64,000 nt of DNA from DASQZK01 sp963732905 (GTDB lineage: Bacteria; Bacteroidota; Bacteroidia; Bacteroidales; GCA-2748055): assembly GCA_963732905.1 (NCBI GenBank), contig CAVTBM010000009.1:1-64000 (forward strand), given 5' to 3'. The translations under genes and the position numbers were made by a program. Shown here piece by piece: positions 1 to 7,213 of the stretch. Each line of letters opens with the position of its first letter. Position 1 is the stretch's first letter. Below the pieces are notes generated by a model. The model made no database searches and was not told the origin of the DNA. It saw only the letters and a program-made list of their open reading frames with translations.

Positions 1-25
1 CATTTACTCAAACCCTCCAACATGA

Positions 26-57
26 TTTGATATATTTAAGCAAAATAGTTACCTTTG
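26..57 (+). promoter_or_regulatory. Bacteroidota-type promoter of higBA
   Basis: TTTG at 26-29, a 20-base spacer and TACCTTTG at 50-57 match the Bacteroidota primary-sigma consensus (TTTG, 19-21 bases, TAnnTTTG) at every defined position. The start codon of the toxin gene lies 24 bases downstream, giving a short leader. The match is seen directly; its activity is inferred. Confidence 0.7.
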
Positions 58-81
58 ACGTTAGTAATGTAAGATGATAGT

Positions 82-357
82 ATGATTGCTTCATTTGGTT
101 CAAAGGATACAGAAAAGATTTGGAATGGAGAACGTGTCAAAAAGATACCGATTGAGATTCAACAGATTGGACGGAGAAAATTGAGAATGATAAATAACTC
201 ACAAAACTGGTCTGACCTGAGAATCCCTCCATCTAATCGACTTGAAAAGTTACAAGGCTCTGATTTCTGCAGTATCAGGATTAATGACCAATGGAGGATT
301 GTGTTTCGGTGGATTGACAATAATGCACATGATATTGAAATAATGGATTATCATTAA
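82..357 (+). CDS. higB: HigB-family type II toxin (RelE/ParE superfamily mRNA interferase)
   Basis: A 91-residue protein of the length typical of HigB toxins, which cleave mRNA at the ribosome. The C-terminal half carries the family signature: LRIPPSNRLEKLQG near residues 47-60, then a SIRINDQWRIVFRW strand near residues 64-77 with the conserved arginines. The antitoxin gene follows after 18 bases, and toxin-first order is the rule for HigBA. A consensus promoter lies just upstream. In this family the antitoxin usually represses that promoter. The reading frame is intact with no missing catalytic segment. Confidence 0.9.
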   Translation: MIASFGSKDTEKIWNGERVKKIPIEIQQIGRRKLRMINNSQNWSDLRIPPSNRLEKLQGSDFCSIRINDQWRIVFRWIDNNAHDIEIMDYH

Positions 358-375
358 AAATTTGAGGATTAAGAA

Positions 376-678
376 ATGGACAGATTAGCAAATATTCACC
401 CAGGGGAGGTTTTACTTGAGGAATTCTTACGTCCTCTTGAGATAACTGCGTATAGATTATCGAAGGATACGGAGATACCACAGACTCGTATTTCACAGAT
501 TATTAAAGGTAAGCGGAGAATTACTGCGGATACTGCGTTGAGATTTTCATCATATTTCGGTACAACTGCAAAATTTTGGCTTGGGCTTCAAGATGATTTT
601 GACATCGAAGAAGAGGGAAGAGATAAACAAGATCTATTGTCTAAGATAAGGATAAATGCACCACAACACACAAAATAA
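376..678 (+). CDS. higA: HigA-family antitoxin (Xre-type HTH)
   Basis: A 100-residue DNA-binding antitoxin that neutralises HigB and autorepresses the operon in characterised pairs. The N-terminus IHPGEVLLEEFLRPLEIT is the HigA hallmark. The helix-turn-helix covers about residues 20-65 (AYRLSKDTEIPQTRISQIIK), and the FWLGLQ motif near residues 67-72 is also typical. It is co-transcribed with the toxin gene 18 bases upstream. The pair looks complete and functional, unlike the MazEF remnant about 4.7 kb downstream. Confidence 0.9.
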   Translation: MDRLANIHPGEVLLEEFLRPLEITAYRLSKDTEIPQTRISQIIKGKRRITADTALRFSSYFGTTAKFWLGLQDDFDIEEEGRDKQDLLSKIRINAPQHTK

Positions 679-809
679 AATAGTTGTCGTTCAATGGTTT
701 GAGAGCATTTCGTTTTCAAATCACCTTTTCCAGCAGAGGATACTGACATGCTCCGAAAACCCTCAATGGGCATAGCTTCGAACCGTTATGGGCAACTAAA
801 ACACGCAAA

Positions 810-1709
810 ATGAAGATTTACCTTATATTTCTCTTTGTTTTTTTTGTGATAACGGTAAAAGCACAGACATATAAATATCATCCGTTTCCGGATTCTTCTG
901 CATCCTGGAATTTTCAATATATTCTATACTGTGATGAGGGCAAGAGTAATGAATTATACTCGATAATAATATCTGGTGATACTATTATTCAATCTCAAAC
1001 CTATCATAAATTGGATATTCCTTATATAGAATCTAATAATTCAGGAATTTGCGATCATAAATTAATTGGATATCAGGGTGCTTTTCGACAAGATAAAGAG
1101 AATAGAAAAGTATACTTTATCCGCCCATCCGAGACTTTCGAACAATTATTATACGATTTTACATGGCAGGTTGGAGATACGGTGAAAGGTGTTCTTGCAT
1201 CGTTATATAGCGATCCTGACATCATTAAATCAATTGATTCTGTACAGGTGGGTGATACCTATCGTAAAAGATGGATAATTAACTCATGTTATAATATTAA
1301 TCTTATCGAAGGAATAGGATCAACTTACGGTTTGATTATTCCGTCACCTGGATGTGTGACTGATCTTTGGGATTATTCAATTACTTGTTTTCAACAAAAC
1401 AGAGAATCTCTATATCCCAATAACAGCTTAAATTGTGAACTTATTACTTCTTCAGGTCTCAGGAATAATATTTCAGATCAGGTAAAGGTTTATCCGAATC
1501 CATCAAACGGATTGATTACAATTGAATTTAATGAAGAAGGATCCTATTCTATTCTGTTAGTCGATATTTTGGGAAATATTTTACTTGCAAAAGAGATTAA
1601 TAAACAGCAAAAAACTGAAATATGTAATACTCCATTCGGGATGTATTTTCTAAGAATAATTGATAAAGACAAAAATATACAAACCATTAAAATCATTAGC
1701 TGCCCATAA
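810..1709 (+). CDS. Secreted T9SS type A sorting-domain protein, function unknown
   Basis: A 299-residue protein with an N-terminal signal peptide (hydrophobic residues 4-16, cleavage after KAQ near residue 19). The C-terminal domain starts around residue 226 with VKVYPNPSNGLITIEF, the hallmark of the type A signal used by the type IX secretion system. The middle part (about 20-215) resembles secreted Bacteroidota proteins of unknown role and I recognise no enzyme motif. The gene is bracketed by a perfect 9-base inverted pair, GTTATGGGC at 785-793 and GCCCATAAC at 1702-1710, as an integron-like cassette would be. The export route is well supported; the function is not known. Confidence 0.75.
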   Translation: MKIYLIFLFVFFVITVKAQTYKYHPFPDSSASWNFQYILYCDEGKSNELYSIIISGDTIIQSQTYHKLDIPYIESNNSGICDHKLIGYQGAFRQDKENRKVYFIRPSETFEQLLYDFTWQVGDTVKGVLASLYSDPDIIKSIDSVQVGDTYRKRWIINSCYNINLIEGIGSTYGLIIPSPGCVTDLWDYSITCFQQNRESLYPNNSLNCELITSSGLRNNISDQVKVYPNPSNGLITIEFNEEGSYSILLVDILGNILLAKEINKQQKTEICNTPFGMYFLRIIDKDKNIQTIKIISCP

Positions 1710-1922
1710 CACCATATAAGCCCAATGCGGGCGGTATTCCGGTTTGCAAATGTCAGTATATCAAATTAACCTGATTCCCGGTGAATAAAACATCAAAGTG
1801 GATAGATTAATAGTAATAGTTTTTGGATTGGGACTTATCGGATTGATCATTATTATTAAGACACTGATAATTTGAATTGATAAGCCCGCATTCACCTACT
1901 GTCCTTACCGTCAACGTTAAGT
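1702..1922 (+). repeat. attC-like inverted-repeat spacer
   Basis: The spacer opens with GCCCATAAC, complementary to the GTTATGGGC that precedes the upstream gene, and closes with GTTAAGT (916-922 of the second kilobase), which fits GTTRRRY exactly. Inside, AATGCGGGC (1724-1732) and GCCCGCATT (1884-1892) form an exact 9-base inverted pair. These are the elements of an integron recombination site, but the span is longer than classical attC sites because a tiny open frame sits in the loop. The similarity is seen; recombination activity is not shown. Confidence 0.45.
1798..1875 (+). CDS. Possible 25-residue single-pass membrane micropeptide
   Basis: A GTG-initiated frame of 25 codons inside the loop of the attC-like spacer. 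Apart from MDR at the start and one lysine near the C-terminus the product is almost wholly hydrophobic (leucine, isoleucine, valine, glycine), as in a lone transmembrane helix. Small hydrophobic peptides occur as toxins or regulators, but nothing here identifies a family and the start codon is weak. It may be chance in AT-rich DNA. Confidence 0.18.
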   Translation: MDRLIVIVFGLGLIGLIIIIKTLII

Positions 1923-1978
1923 GTAACCAAAACAACAGGACGGTACAGGTGAGATTGAACATAAATAAACTCAAAATA

Positions 1979-2683
1979 ATGAATTCAGAAAAAACGATAT
2001 TAAAATTTGGATCATACTCATCACTATCATTAACTCTATTGACAATTATTACATTTGGCTTTGCAATGACAGCGGTCCCACCAGTTGGGCCATACTGTCC
2101 GGGGGATTGTATGAGTTATCCATTTTCTGATATTCTTTTATATTACCCGAGAGATTACTATTGGATGTATTTTGCGATATTTCAGTTATTTGCGTATTTA
2201 ATTTTTATTGTATCCAATTATTTTATCGCTCCGATTGAAAAAAAGTTATTTAGTTTTATAAGCGTTTCTTTTGCTCTTATTTCTACCATAGTTTTATTGA
2301 TTGCATACTTTGTTCAATTTTCAGTAGTGCCAATAAGTTTGATGAAAGGCGAGACGGATGGGATTGCTTTACTTACACAATATAATGAACACGGAATATT
2401 TATTGCGATGGAAGATTTAGGCTACATAACCATGAGTATTTCACTCTTGTTTTTGGCCTTTATTTATTCTATGAAAAATCGTTTAGAAAGGACTATTCGT
2501 CTTATACTTATATTGTCATTTTTATTCACGGTACTTGCATTTATTTATTATTCTATTAAATTTGGAATCGATAGGAGTTATCGATTCGAAGTTGCTGCAA
2601 TTACTCTAAATTGGATAACGATAATAGCTATTGGGATTTTAATTTGTATATTTATAAAGAGTAGATTAAAAATGATAAAATAA
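1979..2683 (+). CDS. Multi-pass membrane protein, function unknown
   Basis: A 234-residue protein with about six hydrophobic helices, roughly at residues 15-33, 60-83, 88-112, 145-165, 174-196 and 202-225. A loop after the first helix contains a proline/cysteine-rich stretch (VPPVGPYCPGDCMSYPF). I place the start at the internal ATG, because the 34 codons of open frame upstream run through the attC-like spacer and contain polar, unlikely sequence. I recognise no family. It lies alone between two cassette-like spacers and reads in the same direction as its neighbours. Confidence 0.6.
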   Translation: MNSEKTILKFGSYSSLSLTLLTIITFGFAMTAVPPVGPYCPGDCMSYPFSDILLYYPRDYYWMYFAIFQLFAYLIFIVSNYFIAPIEKKLFSFISVSFALISTIVLLIAYFVQFSVVPISLMKGETDGIALLTQYNEHGIFIAMEDLGYITMSISLLFLAFIYSMKNRLERTIRLILILSFLFTVLAFIYYSIKFGIDRSYRFEVAAITLNWITIIAIGILICIFIKSRLKMIK

Positions 2684-2700
2684 TGGCAGCAATTCACACA

Positions 2701-2790
2701 TGGTTTAGTGCATGCGGGTTTGGTTTCACCGAGCTCCTCCCCGTGGTCGTCGGTTAGCTTCGCTGAGCTCTCTCAGGTCGGTTGTAGCTC
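2701..2790 (+). repeat. Dispersed spacer repeat R1, copy A
   Basis: The stretch from TAGTGCATGCGGGTTT to GGTTGTAGCTC recurs in shortened, diverged form at 12317-12391. Shared blocks include TAGTGCATGC, TTAGCTTC and CTGAGCTCTCT. It lies in the 200-base spacer between two single-gene units and holds a GTTAGCT sequence like an integron core site. There is no sign of coding. Confidence 0.5.
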
Positions 2791-2884
2791 TTAAAAAAGT
2801 TCGGTGTAATCGCCATAACTATCGGGAGATAGGGAATCACTTGGAAATCCTGCCCTGGAAATGGGGTACATTATATTATAAAAA

Positions 2885-3802
2885 ATGAAAAAATTTACTG
2901 TATTTTTAATTTTTATGACATTTCAGACTGTAGTATACGGACAACATTTGTTCTCAGACGACTATTGTGTTGGATGGTACATTTTCGATTTTGAAGATAA
3001 TACTTGTCATAAACAAATGTTTATCGATACTGTTCCTGATCAGCTCTGGCAAATAGGTAAACCTCAGAAAATTATTTTTAATACATCACATTCCTTACCT
3101 AATGCAATTATTACGGATACTATAAACTCATACCCAGTCAATTCAAATTCCTCCTTTATAGTGAAGCACCTTGCTGATCAGGGATTTGAATATGATCATA
3201 CTGTAGCTGTGTCGGGATATTATAATGTTGATTCTGATTCTTTACTAGATTTCGGAAAAATTGAATTCTCCGGGGATAATGGAATCTCATGGGTCGATTT
3301 ATTAAATGATTCAATATATGAAACCTGGCTTGAAGGTGTGAAACCTATATTAACCGGAAACTCAAATGGATGGAAATTCTTTTACTTAGGCGTAACTTAT
3401 TTAAAATATTATTTTAATATTAGAATGGGGGATACTGTACAATTTAAATTTTCCTTTATTAGTGACAGTATTGATAATCATAAAGATGGTTTAATGTTTG
3501 ATGATCTTTTATTCGAAGACTATGCTGAAGGGATTGAAAAGCAAAAGTTAGAACCTTTAGAACTTTACCCGAATCCTGTAACAAATTCTCTAACAATAAA
3601 AGCAGACCAATTTTCAGGAAGTAATTGCGTTCTGAATATTTATCGTTCAGACGGTAAATTACAATATCAAATTATTCAAAATTTAAATAATATAACTGTT
3701 TTAAATGTTGCAGATTATCCAGGTGGGATTTATTTACTTGAGGCAATAAACCTGAAAACGAATGAAAGAAAAATAGCTCGATTCTGTAAAGTAAATCAAT
3801 AG
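2885..3802 (+). CDS. Secreted T9SS type A sorting-domain protein, function unknown
   Basis: A 305-residue protein. A signal peptide is visible (MKKFTVFLIFMTFQTVVYGQ, cleavage near residue 20). A C-terminal T9SS type A domain begins around residue 222 with LELYPNPVTNSLTIKADQ. The central region (about 25-215) contains aromatic, beta-rich sequence such as IEFSGDNGISWVDLLND, which suggests a jelly-roll or lectin-like fold exposed at the cell surface; that part is inference. The gene stands alone between repeat-bearing spacers. No catalytic motif is recognised. Confidence 0.7.
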   Translation: MKKFTVFLIFMTFQTVVYGQHLFSDDYCVGWYIFDFEDNTCHKQMFIDTVPDQLWQIGKPQKIIFNTSHSLPNAIITDTINSYPVNSNSSFIVKHLADQGFEYDHTVAVSGYYNVDSDSLLDFGKIEFSGDNGISWVDLLNDSIYETWLEGVKPILTGNSNGWKFFYLGVTYLKYYFNIRMGDTVQFKFSFISDSIDNHKDGLMFDDLLFEDYAEGIEKQKLEPLELYPNPVTNSLTIKADQFSGSNCVLNIYRSDGKLQYQIIQNLNNITVLNVADYPGGIYLLEAINLKTNERKIARFCKVNQ

Positions 3803-3902
3803 GTTGCTAACAGCCGGTAATTATATTCGTTACCCTCATGAGTTGGCAGTGTACTGGCATGTGGGTTACGAATAAACTTACCGGTTAACACAGGTGCAAC
3901 CC
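3803..3902 (+). repeat. Long imperfect palindrome with repeat R2, copy A (attC-like)
   Basis: Immediately after the stop codon of the preceding gene, a left arm from GTTGCTAAC through GCCGGTAA to ATTCGTTACCC (3803-3835) pairs with a right arm from GGGTTACGAAT through TTACCGGTTAAC to GTGCAACCC (3863-3902). The arms are about 33 and 40 bases long with small bulges. The central 47 bases (3833-3879) recur at about 10471-10518. The geometry, around 100 bases with bulged arms directly behind a stop codon, is that of an integron attC site. Confidence 0.55.
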
Positions 3903-3940
3903 ATCTGAATCTTGAAAAAACCGGAGGAAGACGTTTTTAA

Positions 3941-4363
3941 ATGAACAATATGACAGAGAATAACAAACTTAATCAAAATCTCCTGCGGACAATTGCTCTA
4001 ACATCATCATTGATTGGGACAATTATGTCCCTTTATTTTATGTTCAGAGCCGGGAGTAATCAAAAATCAATTGTCCTGATTGGACTTTTTACGATTTGGG
4101 TTCTTTCCCCATTCATGGGACTTTTTATTGCCCACAAAGTTACTTCCATTTGGACAGTTATTACACGACCACTACTCTATTGGCTAATGCTCGGTCTGAC
4201 AATTGTTTCTCTAATTGCATACAGTGGTTTAGCAAAGATTCCTAATACAAAACCTGCATTTATTTTTCTGGTACTCCCATTTGTATCGTGGCTTACTATT
4301 TTGACAATTTTTCTAATCGCAAATCAGCTTAAACAAAAGAAATCAATGCGGTCTAAAAAATAG
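3941..4363 (+). CDS. Small four-helix membrane protein, function unknown
   Basis: A 140-residue protein with four predicted transmembrane helices, at about residues 15-34, 43-65, 77-97 and 105-128, and a lysine-rich C-terminus. The first ATG follows a GGAGGA sequence by about 15 bases; a second ATG three codons later is also possible. Length and topology resemble uncharacterised small membrane proteins common in Bacteroidota accessory regions, and I recognise no named family. It is a single-gene unit between two palindromic spacers. Confidence 0.6.
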   Translation: MNNMTENNKLNQNLLRTIALTSSLIGTIMSLYFMFRAGSNQKSIVLIGLFTIWVLSPFMGLFIAHKVTSIWTVITRPLLYWLMLGLTIVSLIAYSGLAKIPNTKPAFIFLVLPFVSWLTILTIFLIANQLKQKKSMRSKK

Positions 4364-4445
4364 CAACAGAAGAAAAGTTTAAATCACCATCTTATAATTC
4401 GTAAGACAAAAAACACAGGACAGAAGAAGCAAATTAATTGGGTGT

Positions 4446-4568
4446 GCAGCTAACGGGCGGTAAATTTCATGCCGGTTCCTCGTTTTTTATGAAATGTATC
4501 CTGAAAATTAACTAAGTTTATTAAACGAATTTTTTAGCGACGGCACGAAATCTACAGCAGAACTTTAT
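4446..4568 (+). repeat. attC-like imperfect palindrome
   Basis: The left arm TAACGGGCGGTAAATTTC (continuing to 4474) pairs with the right arm CGGCACGAAATCTACAGC (4541-4558), with four or five mismatches across about 20 positions. The outer ends are GCAGCTAAC on the left and CTTTATGC on the right, the latter one base from a GTTATGC core. It lies between two single-gene units, like the neighbouring palindromes. Confidence 0.5.
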
Positions 4569-4608
4569 GCTAAAAAATAGACACAACAGTAAAAAACGAT
4601 ATGACAAA

Positions 4609-5148
4609 ATGAATAGACTAATCATAACATTATCGATTGTAACACTTCTTACAAGCTGTGATTCGACAACTAAAAAAACAAACAATATGGAAGGCAAAAC
4701 GAATCAAACAGACAAATCAACTTCACCTGTTGACACGACACCAAAGGTGACAGGAATTGGCGGCATTTTCTTTTATTCAGACAATCTGAAGGAAACAAAA
4801 GAATGGTATACTAAAAATTTAGGGATTGAATTAAATGATTGGGGTTCTTCGAGTTTTGAATCCAGAAACGTCAAAAGACCTGACGAAATTAATTCTCTTC
4901 AGTGGAAACCTTTCAAAAAAGGGGACGAATATTTTTCCCCATCCAAAAAGGATTTTATGATTAACTATACAGTTCAGAATATTGAAGGACTTGTAAAAAA
5001 ACTTAAAGAAAACGGAGTAACTATACTCGACAGTATTGCAGCTTACGACTTCGGAAAATTTGTACATATTATGGACGCAGAAGGCAACAAAATAGAATTA
5101 TGGGAACCAATTGACAATGACCAAAATGACGTGAAACCAACAAAATAA
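4609..5148 (+). CDS. VOC-fold (glyoxalase/bleomycin-resistance-like) lipoprotein
   Basis: A 179-residue protein from the chosen start, whose N-terminus (MNRLIITLSIVTLLTSCDS) is a lipoprotein signal with cysteine 17 as the lipidation site. An upstream ATG at 4567 would add 14 charged residues and hide the signal. After a Thr/Lys-rich linker the VOC domain spans about residues 48-165: GIGGIFFYSDNLKETKEWYT opens the first module and VHIMDAEGNKIELWEP closes the second, with the usual metal-ligand glutamate in IELWEP. VOC proteins include glyoxalases, dioxygenases and drug-binding proteins; the substrate here is unknown. The lipid anchor is unusual for this fold. Confidence 0.7.
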   Translation: MNRLIITLSIVTLLTSCDSTTKKTNNMEGKTNQTDKSTSPVDTTPKVTGIGGIFFYSDNLKETKEWYTKNLGIELNDWGSSSFESRNVKRPDEINSLQWKPFKKGDEYFSPSKKDFMINYTVQNIEGLVKKLKENGVTILDSIAAYDFGKFVHIMDAEGNKIELWEPIDNDQNDVKPTK

Positions 5149-5154
5149 ATTAGA

Positions 5155-5355
5155 TTGAGCAAAACAATTTTGGAAAAATATAAATTCAGAGATAAAGTTG
5201 ATTTAACTCTGGGAGAAGATCAGATTATTATAAAACCTCTCTCTAATCCACGAAAAGGCCGGGAAGAGGCATTTAAGGAATTGGCATAGGAGGGAGATGA
5301 CAGATTGCTATTTAATGATGTTTTTGAGGATGAAAACCTTGAAGAATGGAAATAA
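5155..5355 (+). pseudogene. mazE: Decayed MazE-like antitoxin (N-terminus lost, internal stop)
   Basis: Read from 5155, the frame gives ILEKYKFRDKVDLTLGEDQ, then IIIKPLSNPRKGREEAFKEL, then an in-frame TAG at 5287-5289, then GDDRLLFNDVFEDENLEEWK and a stop. This is the AbrB/MazE-fold antitoxin that normally precedes MazF. Roughly the first 18 residues of the beta-barrel DNA-binding domain are missing, and the break falls just behind the preceding gene's stop codon. The loss of the start plus the internal stop mark it as dead unless the sequence is in error. Confidence 0.75.
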
Positions 5356-5669
5356 ATCAATATCAAATTTTTCTGATTAATCTGGATCCAACTATAGGTA
5401 GTGAAGTTAAGAGAACCAAACCATCATTTGTGATTTGTCCTAACGAGATGAATAAATACCTTTAAACTGTTGTTATTGTTCCTATGTCAACAAGTTCCAA
5501 AAATTATCCTGCCAGAGTTGAATTTAAGCATGATAATAAAATTGGATGGATCGTCCATGACCAAATCAGTACTATTCCTAAGCAAAGGATAATTAAACCA
5601 TCAGGCAGACTTTCAAAACCTGAAAGTAAAGAAGTAAAAAGCATTATTAAGGAGACATTTGTTGATTAA
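5346..5669 (+). pseudogene. mazF: Decayed MazF-like endoribonuclease toxin (internal stop at codon 40)
   Basis: The ATG overlaps the end of the MazE remnant by 10 bases, the usual translational coupling of this pair. Codons 1-39 read MEINQYQIFLINLDPTIGSE followed by VKRTKPSFVICPNEMNKYL. A TAA at 5463-5465 then interrupts the frame, which continues as TVVIVPMSTSSKNYPARVEF and WIVHDQISTIPKQRIIK to a stop at codon 108. A full-length MazF is about 110 residues, so one nonsense change killed an otherwise complete gene. An ATG 3' of the stop could yield only a 61-residue fragment without the N-terminal strands. Confidence 0.78.
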
Positions 5670-5720
5670 CAACTAAGCCCGACATTCATTGCCAATTGGA
5701 TATAATGAATGATTTACGGC

Positions 5721-5954
5721 GGCTAACGCGGTATAAATAATTGCCGGGATAATTAGTTATTCAAGGGTTGTAGCCCGCTTCAACTATTGTGTGCCTTGAC
5801 AGGAAATCGCCCGCAATCGCCTGCTGTGCATATACTGATACGTTGTGCTTCATGCTCGGAAGCCGCAGTATCAAAAGGTTTTGACAATTAAAATGAGTAT
5901 ATTTGTGTATAAACTTTCAAACTCCCAAACACAACAAATACGCAAACGTTAGCT
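5721..5954 (+). repeat. Cassette-like spacer with GGCTAAC and GTTAGCT ends
   Basis: The 420-base gap after the MazF remnant contains GGCTAAC at 5721-5727 and GTTAGCT at 5948-5954, complementary at six of seven bases, with short inverted segments between them. No convincing frame is present. The rest of the gap up to 6049 holds nothing I recognise apart from the promoter-like site before the next gene. Confidence 0.35.
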
Positions 5955-6026
5955 ATGCTGGATACTTCTTTCAGCCGGTAAAAAAACACCTCCAACCTTA
6001 AGAATAGCACCTTCGGCAAGTTCTGT

Positions 6027-6057
6027 TTTTATACCGGTAATTAGCCTGGTACTTTTG
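6027..6057 (+). promoter_or_regulatory. Candidate promoter of the outer-membrane barrel gene
   Basis: TACTTTTG at 6050-6057 matches TAnnTTTG. The upstream element is weak (TTTT at 6027-6030, 19-base spacing). The ATG of the barrel gene is 32 bases downstream. Confidence 0.4.
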
Positions 6058-6089
6058 TTTCATAAATTTTTCAAATAATAACTGAAAAC

Positions 6090-6683
6090 ATGAAAAACAT
6101 GAAAACAAAAGGATTAGTATTAGCAATGCTTGTATTATTATCAATCAGCAGTTTTGCTCAGGAATCTGAAAGAAGATTTGGATTTGAACTAAACAGTGGT
6201 GCTTCAATTGCAACAAAAAAAATTGATGACGTTAGTCTGAATCCTGGATTTGGCTTCGAAGGTACTTTTCATTATCGTTTTATGCCTCATTTGGGAGTTT
6301 ATGCAGGCTGGGGATGGAATAGGTTTGGCTCTGAAGAATCATTTACCGGCAATGATGTTTGCTTTGAAGAAACAGGTTATGTTTTTGGTCTCAACTTTAA
6401 GCACCCAATTGGTACTTCAAAATTGGCATATTATGTAAGAGCCGGAGCACTGTACAATCATATCGAAACCGAAAACGCCGGGGGCGATATAATTAATGAT
6501 AGCAAACACGGATTTGGTTATCAGTTTGCAGGTGGAATTGACATTAAATTAGGTAAGAACTGGAGCCTCACTCCCGGGCTGAAGTTTAACTCTTTGTCAC
6601 GAGACACTGAGTATGAAGGGACATCTAAAAAGCTTGACTACCAATACATTTCTGCAAGAATTGGCATTGCAAAAAAGTTTTAA
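6090..6683 (+). CDS. Outer-membrane beta-barrel protein (OmpX/OmpA-barrel-like)
   Basis: A 197-residue protein with a signal peptide (GLVLAMLVLLSISSFAQ, cleavage after residue 24). The remainder alternates hydrophobic and polar residues in about eight strands, for example FGFELNSGASIATKK, GVYAGWGWNRFG and YYVRAGALYNHIE, and ends in the aromatic RIGIAKKF. A terminal phenylalanine is typical of barrels assembled by BAM. The size fits the small outer_membrane_beta-barrel families, whose members are mostly structural or adhesive. A second ATG three codons in is equally possible. A stem-loop follows the gene. Confidence 0.75.
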   Translation: MKNMKTKGLVLAMLVLLSISSFAQESERRFGFELNSGASIATKKIDDVSLNPGFGFEGTFHYRFMPHLGVYAGWGWNRFGSEESFTGNDVCFEETGYVFGLNFKHPIGTSKLAYYVRAGALYNHIETENAGGDIINDSKHGFGYQFAGGIDIKLGKNWSLTPGLKFNSLSRDTEYEGTSKKLDYQYISARIGIAKKF

Positions 6684-6695
6684 TGAAAATACCCG

Positions 6696-6735
6696 GAGAG
6701 AGTGATTTGTTGTTACAAAAGCAAATTGCTCTCTC
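6696..6735 (+). terminator. Stem-loop after the barrel gene
   Basis: GAGAGAGTGATTTG and CAAATTGCTCTCTC form arms with 12 paired positions of 14 around a 12-base loop, 12 bases behind the stop codon. There is no strong T-run behind it, so termination efficiency is uncertain. Confidence 0.4.
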
Positions 6736-6775
6736 ATGTCTTTAATTCAATAATGAAGTATTAGAAACTATAGAG

Positions 6776-7135
6776 ATGAAAAAATTTAGCCTTTTTATTT
6801 ATATAACATTTATTTTTTTCTTAATCTCCTGTGAAAAGGAGCCTTTTATCAATTTTGGATTTGATTCCCCGATTGATAAAAATTCAAAAGGACTGGTGAT
6901 TGCTGATATTTCGCAAAATGTTGAAAAAATATATCTGAACGGATTTATCAGCCTTGCGCAAGGAGAAGTGGAGATTAATCTACTCAATCCAAACGGTGTT
7001 GATGTTTATTCAAAAACAATAATTGCACCTGTTGAATTAGAAATAAATGAAACTTTTAATGCAACCAATGGATACTGGAAATTGAAGTATAAAAGTCATG
7101 AAGGAATCGGAGAAATCAATTTACATTTACATTGA
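6776..7135 (+). CDS. Small lipoprotein, function unknown
   Basis: A 119-residue protein with a lipoprotein signal (FIYITFIFFLISCEKEP, cysteine 19). The mature part is a single beta-rich domain, with SLAQGEVEINLLNPNGVDVY and YWKLKYKSHEGIGEINLHL, reminiscent of an immunoglobulin-like sandwich. No named family is recognised. It lies 92 bases after the barrel gene and 78 bases before the sensor-kinase gene on the same strand, so it may belong to the same envelope-stress group; that is inference. Confidence 0.6.
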   Translation: MKKFSLFIYITFIFFLISCEKEPFINFGFDSPIDKNSKGLVIADISQNVEKIYLNGFISLAQGEVEINLLNPNGVDVYSKTIIAPVELEINETFNATNGYWKLKYKSHEGIGEINLHLH

Positions 7136-7213
7136 TGCTGCAAACCAAAGGGATTAGGAATCCCCAACTTGAAGTATTTTTGATTGAAATAATTACTTTT
7201 AAGTAACATACAC

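Noticed and set aside
5484..5669. A separate 61-residue gene
   Set aside because: It is the C-terminal part of the MazF remnant after the in-frame stop at codon 40.
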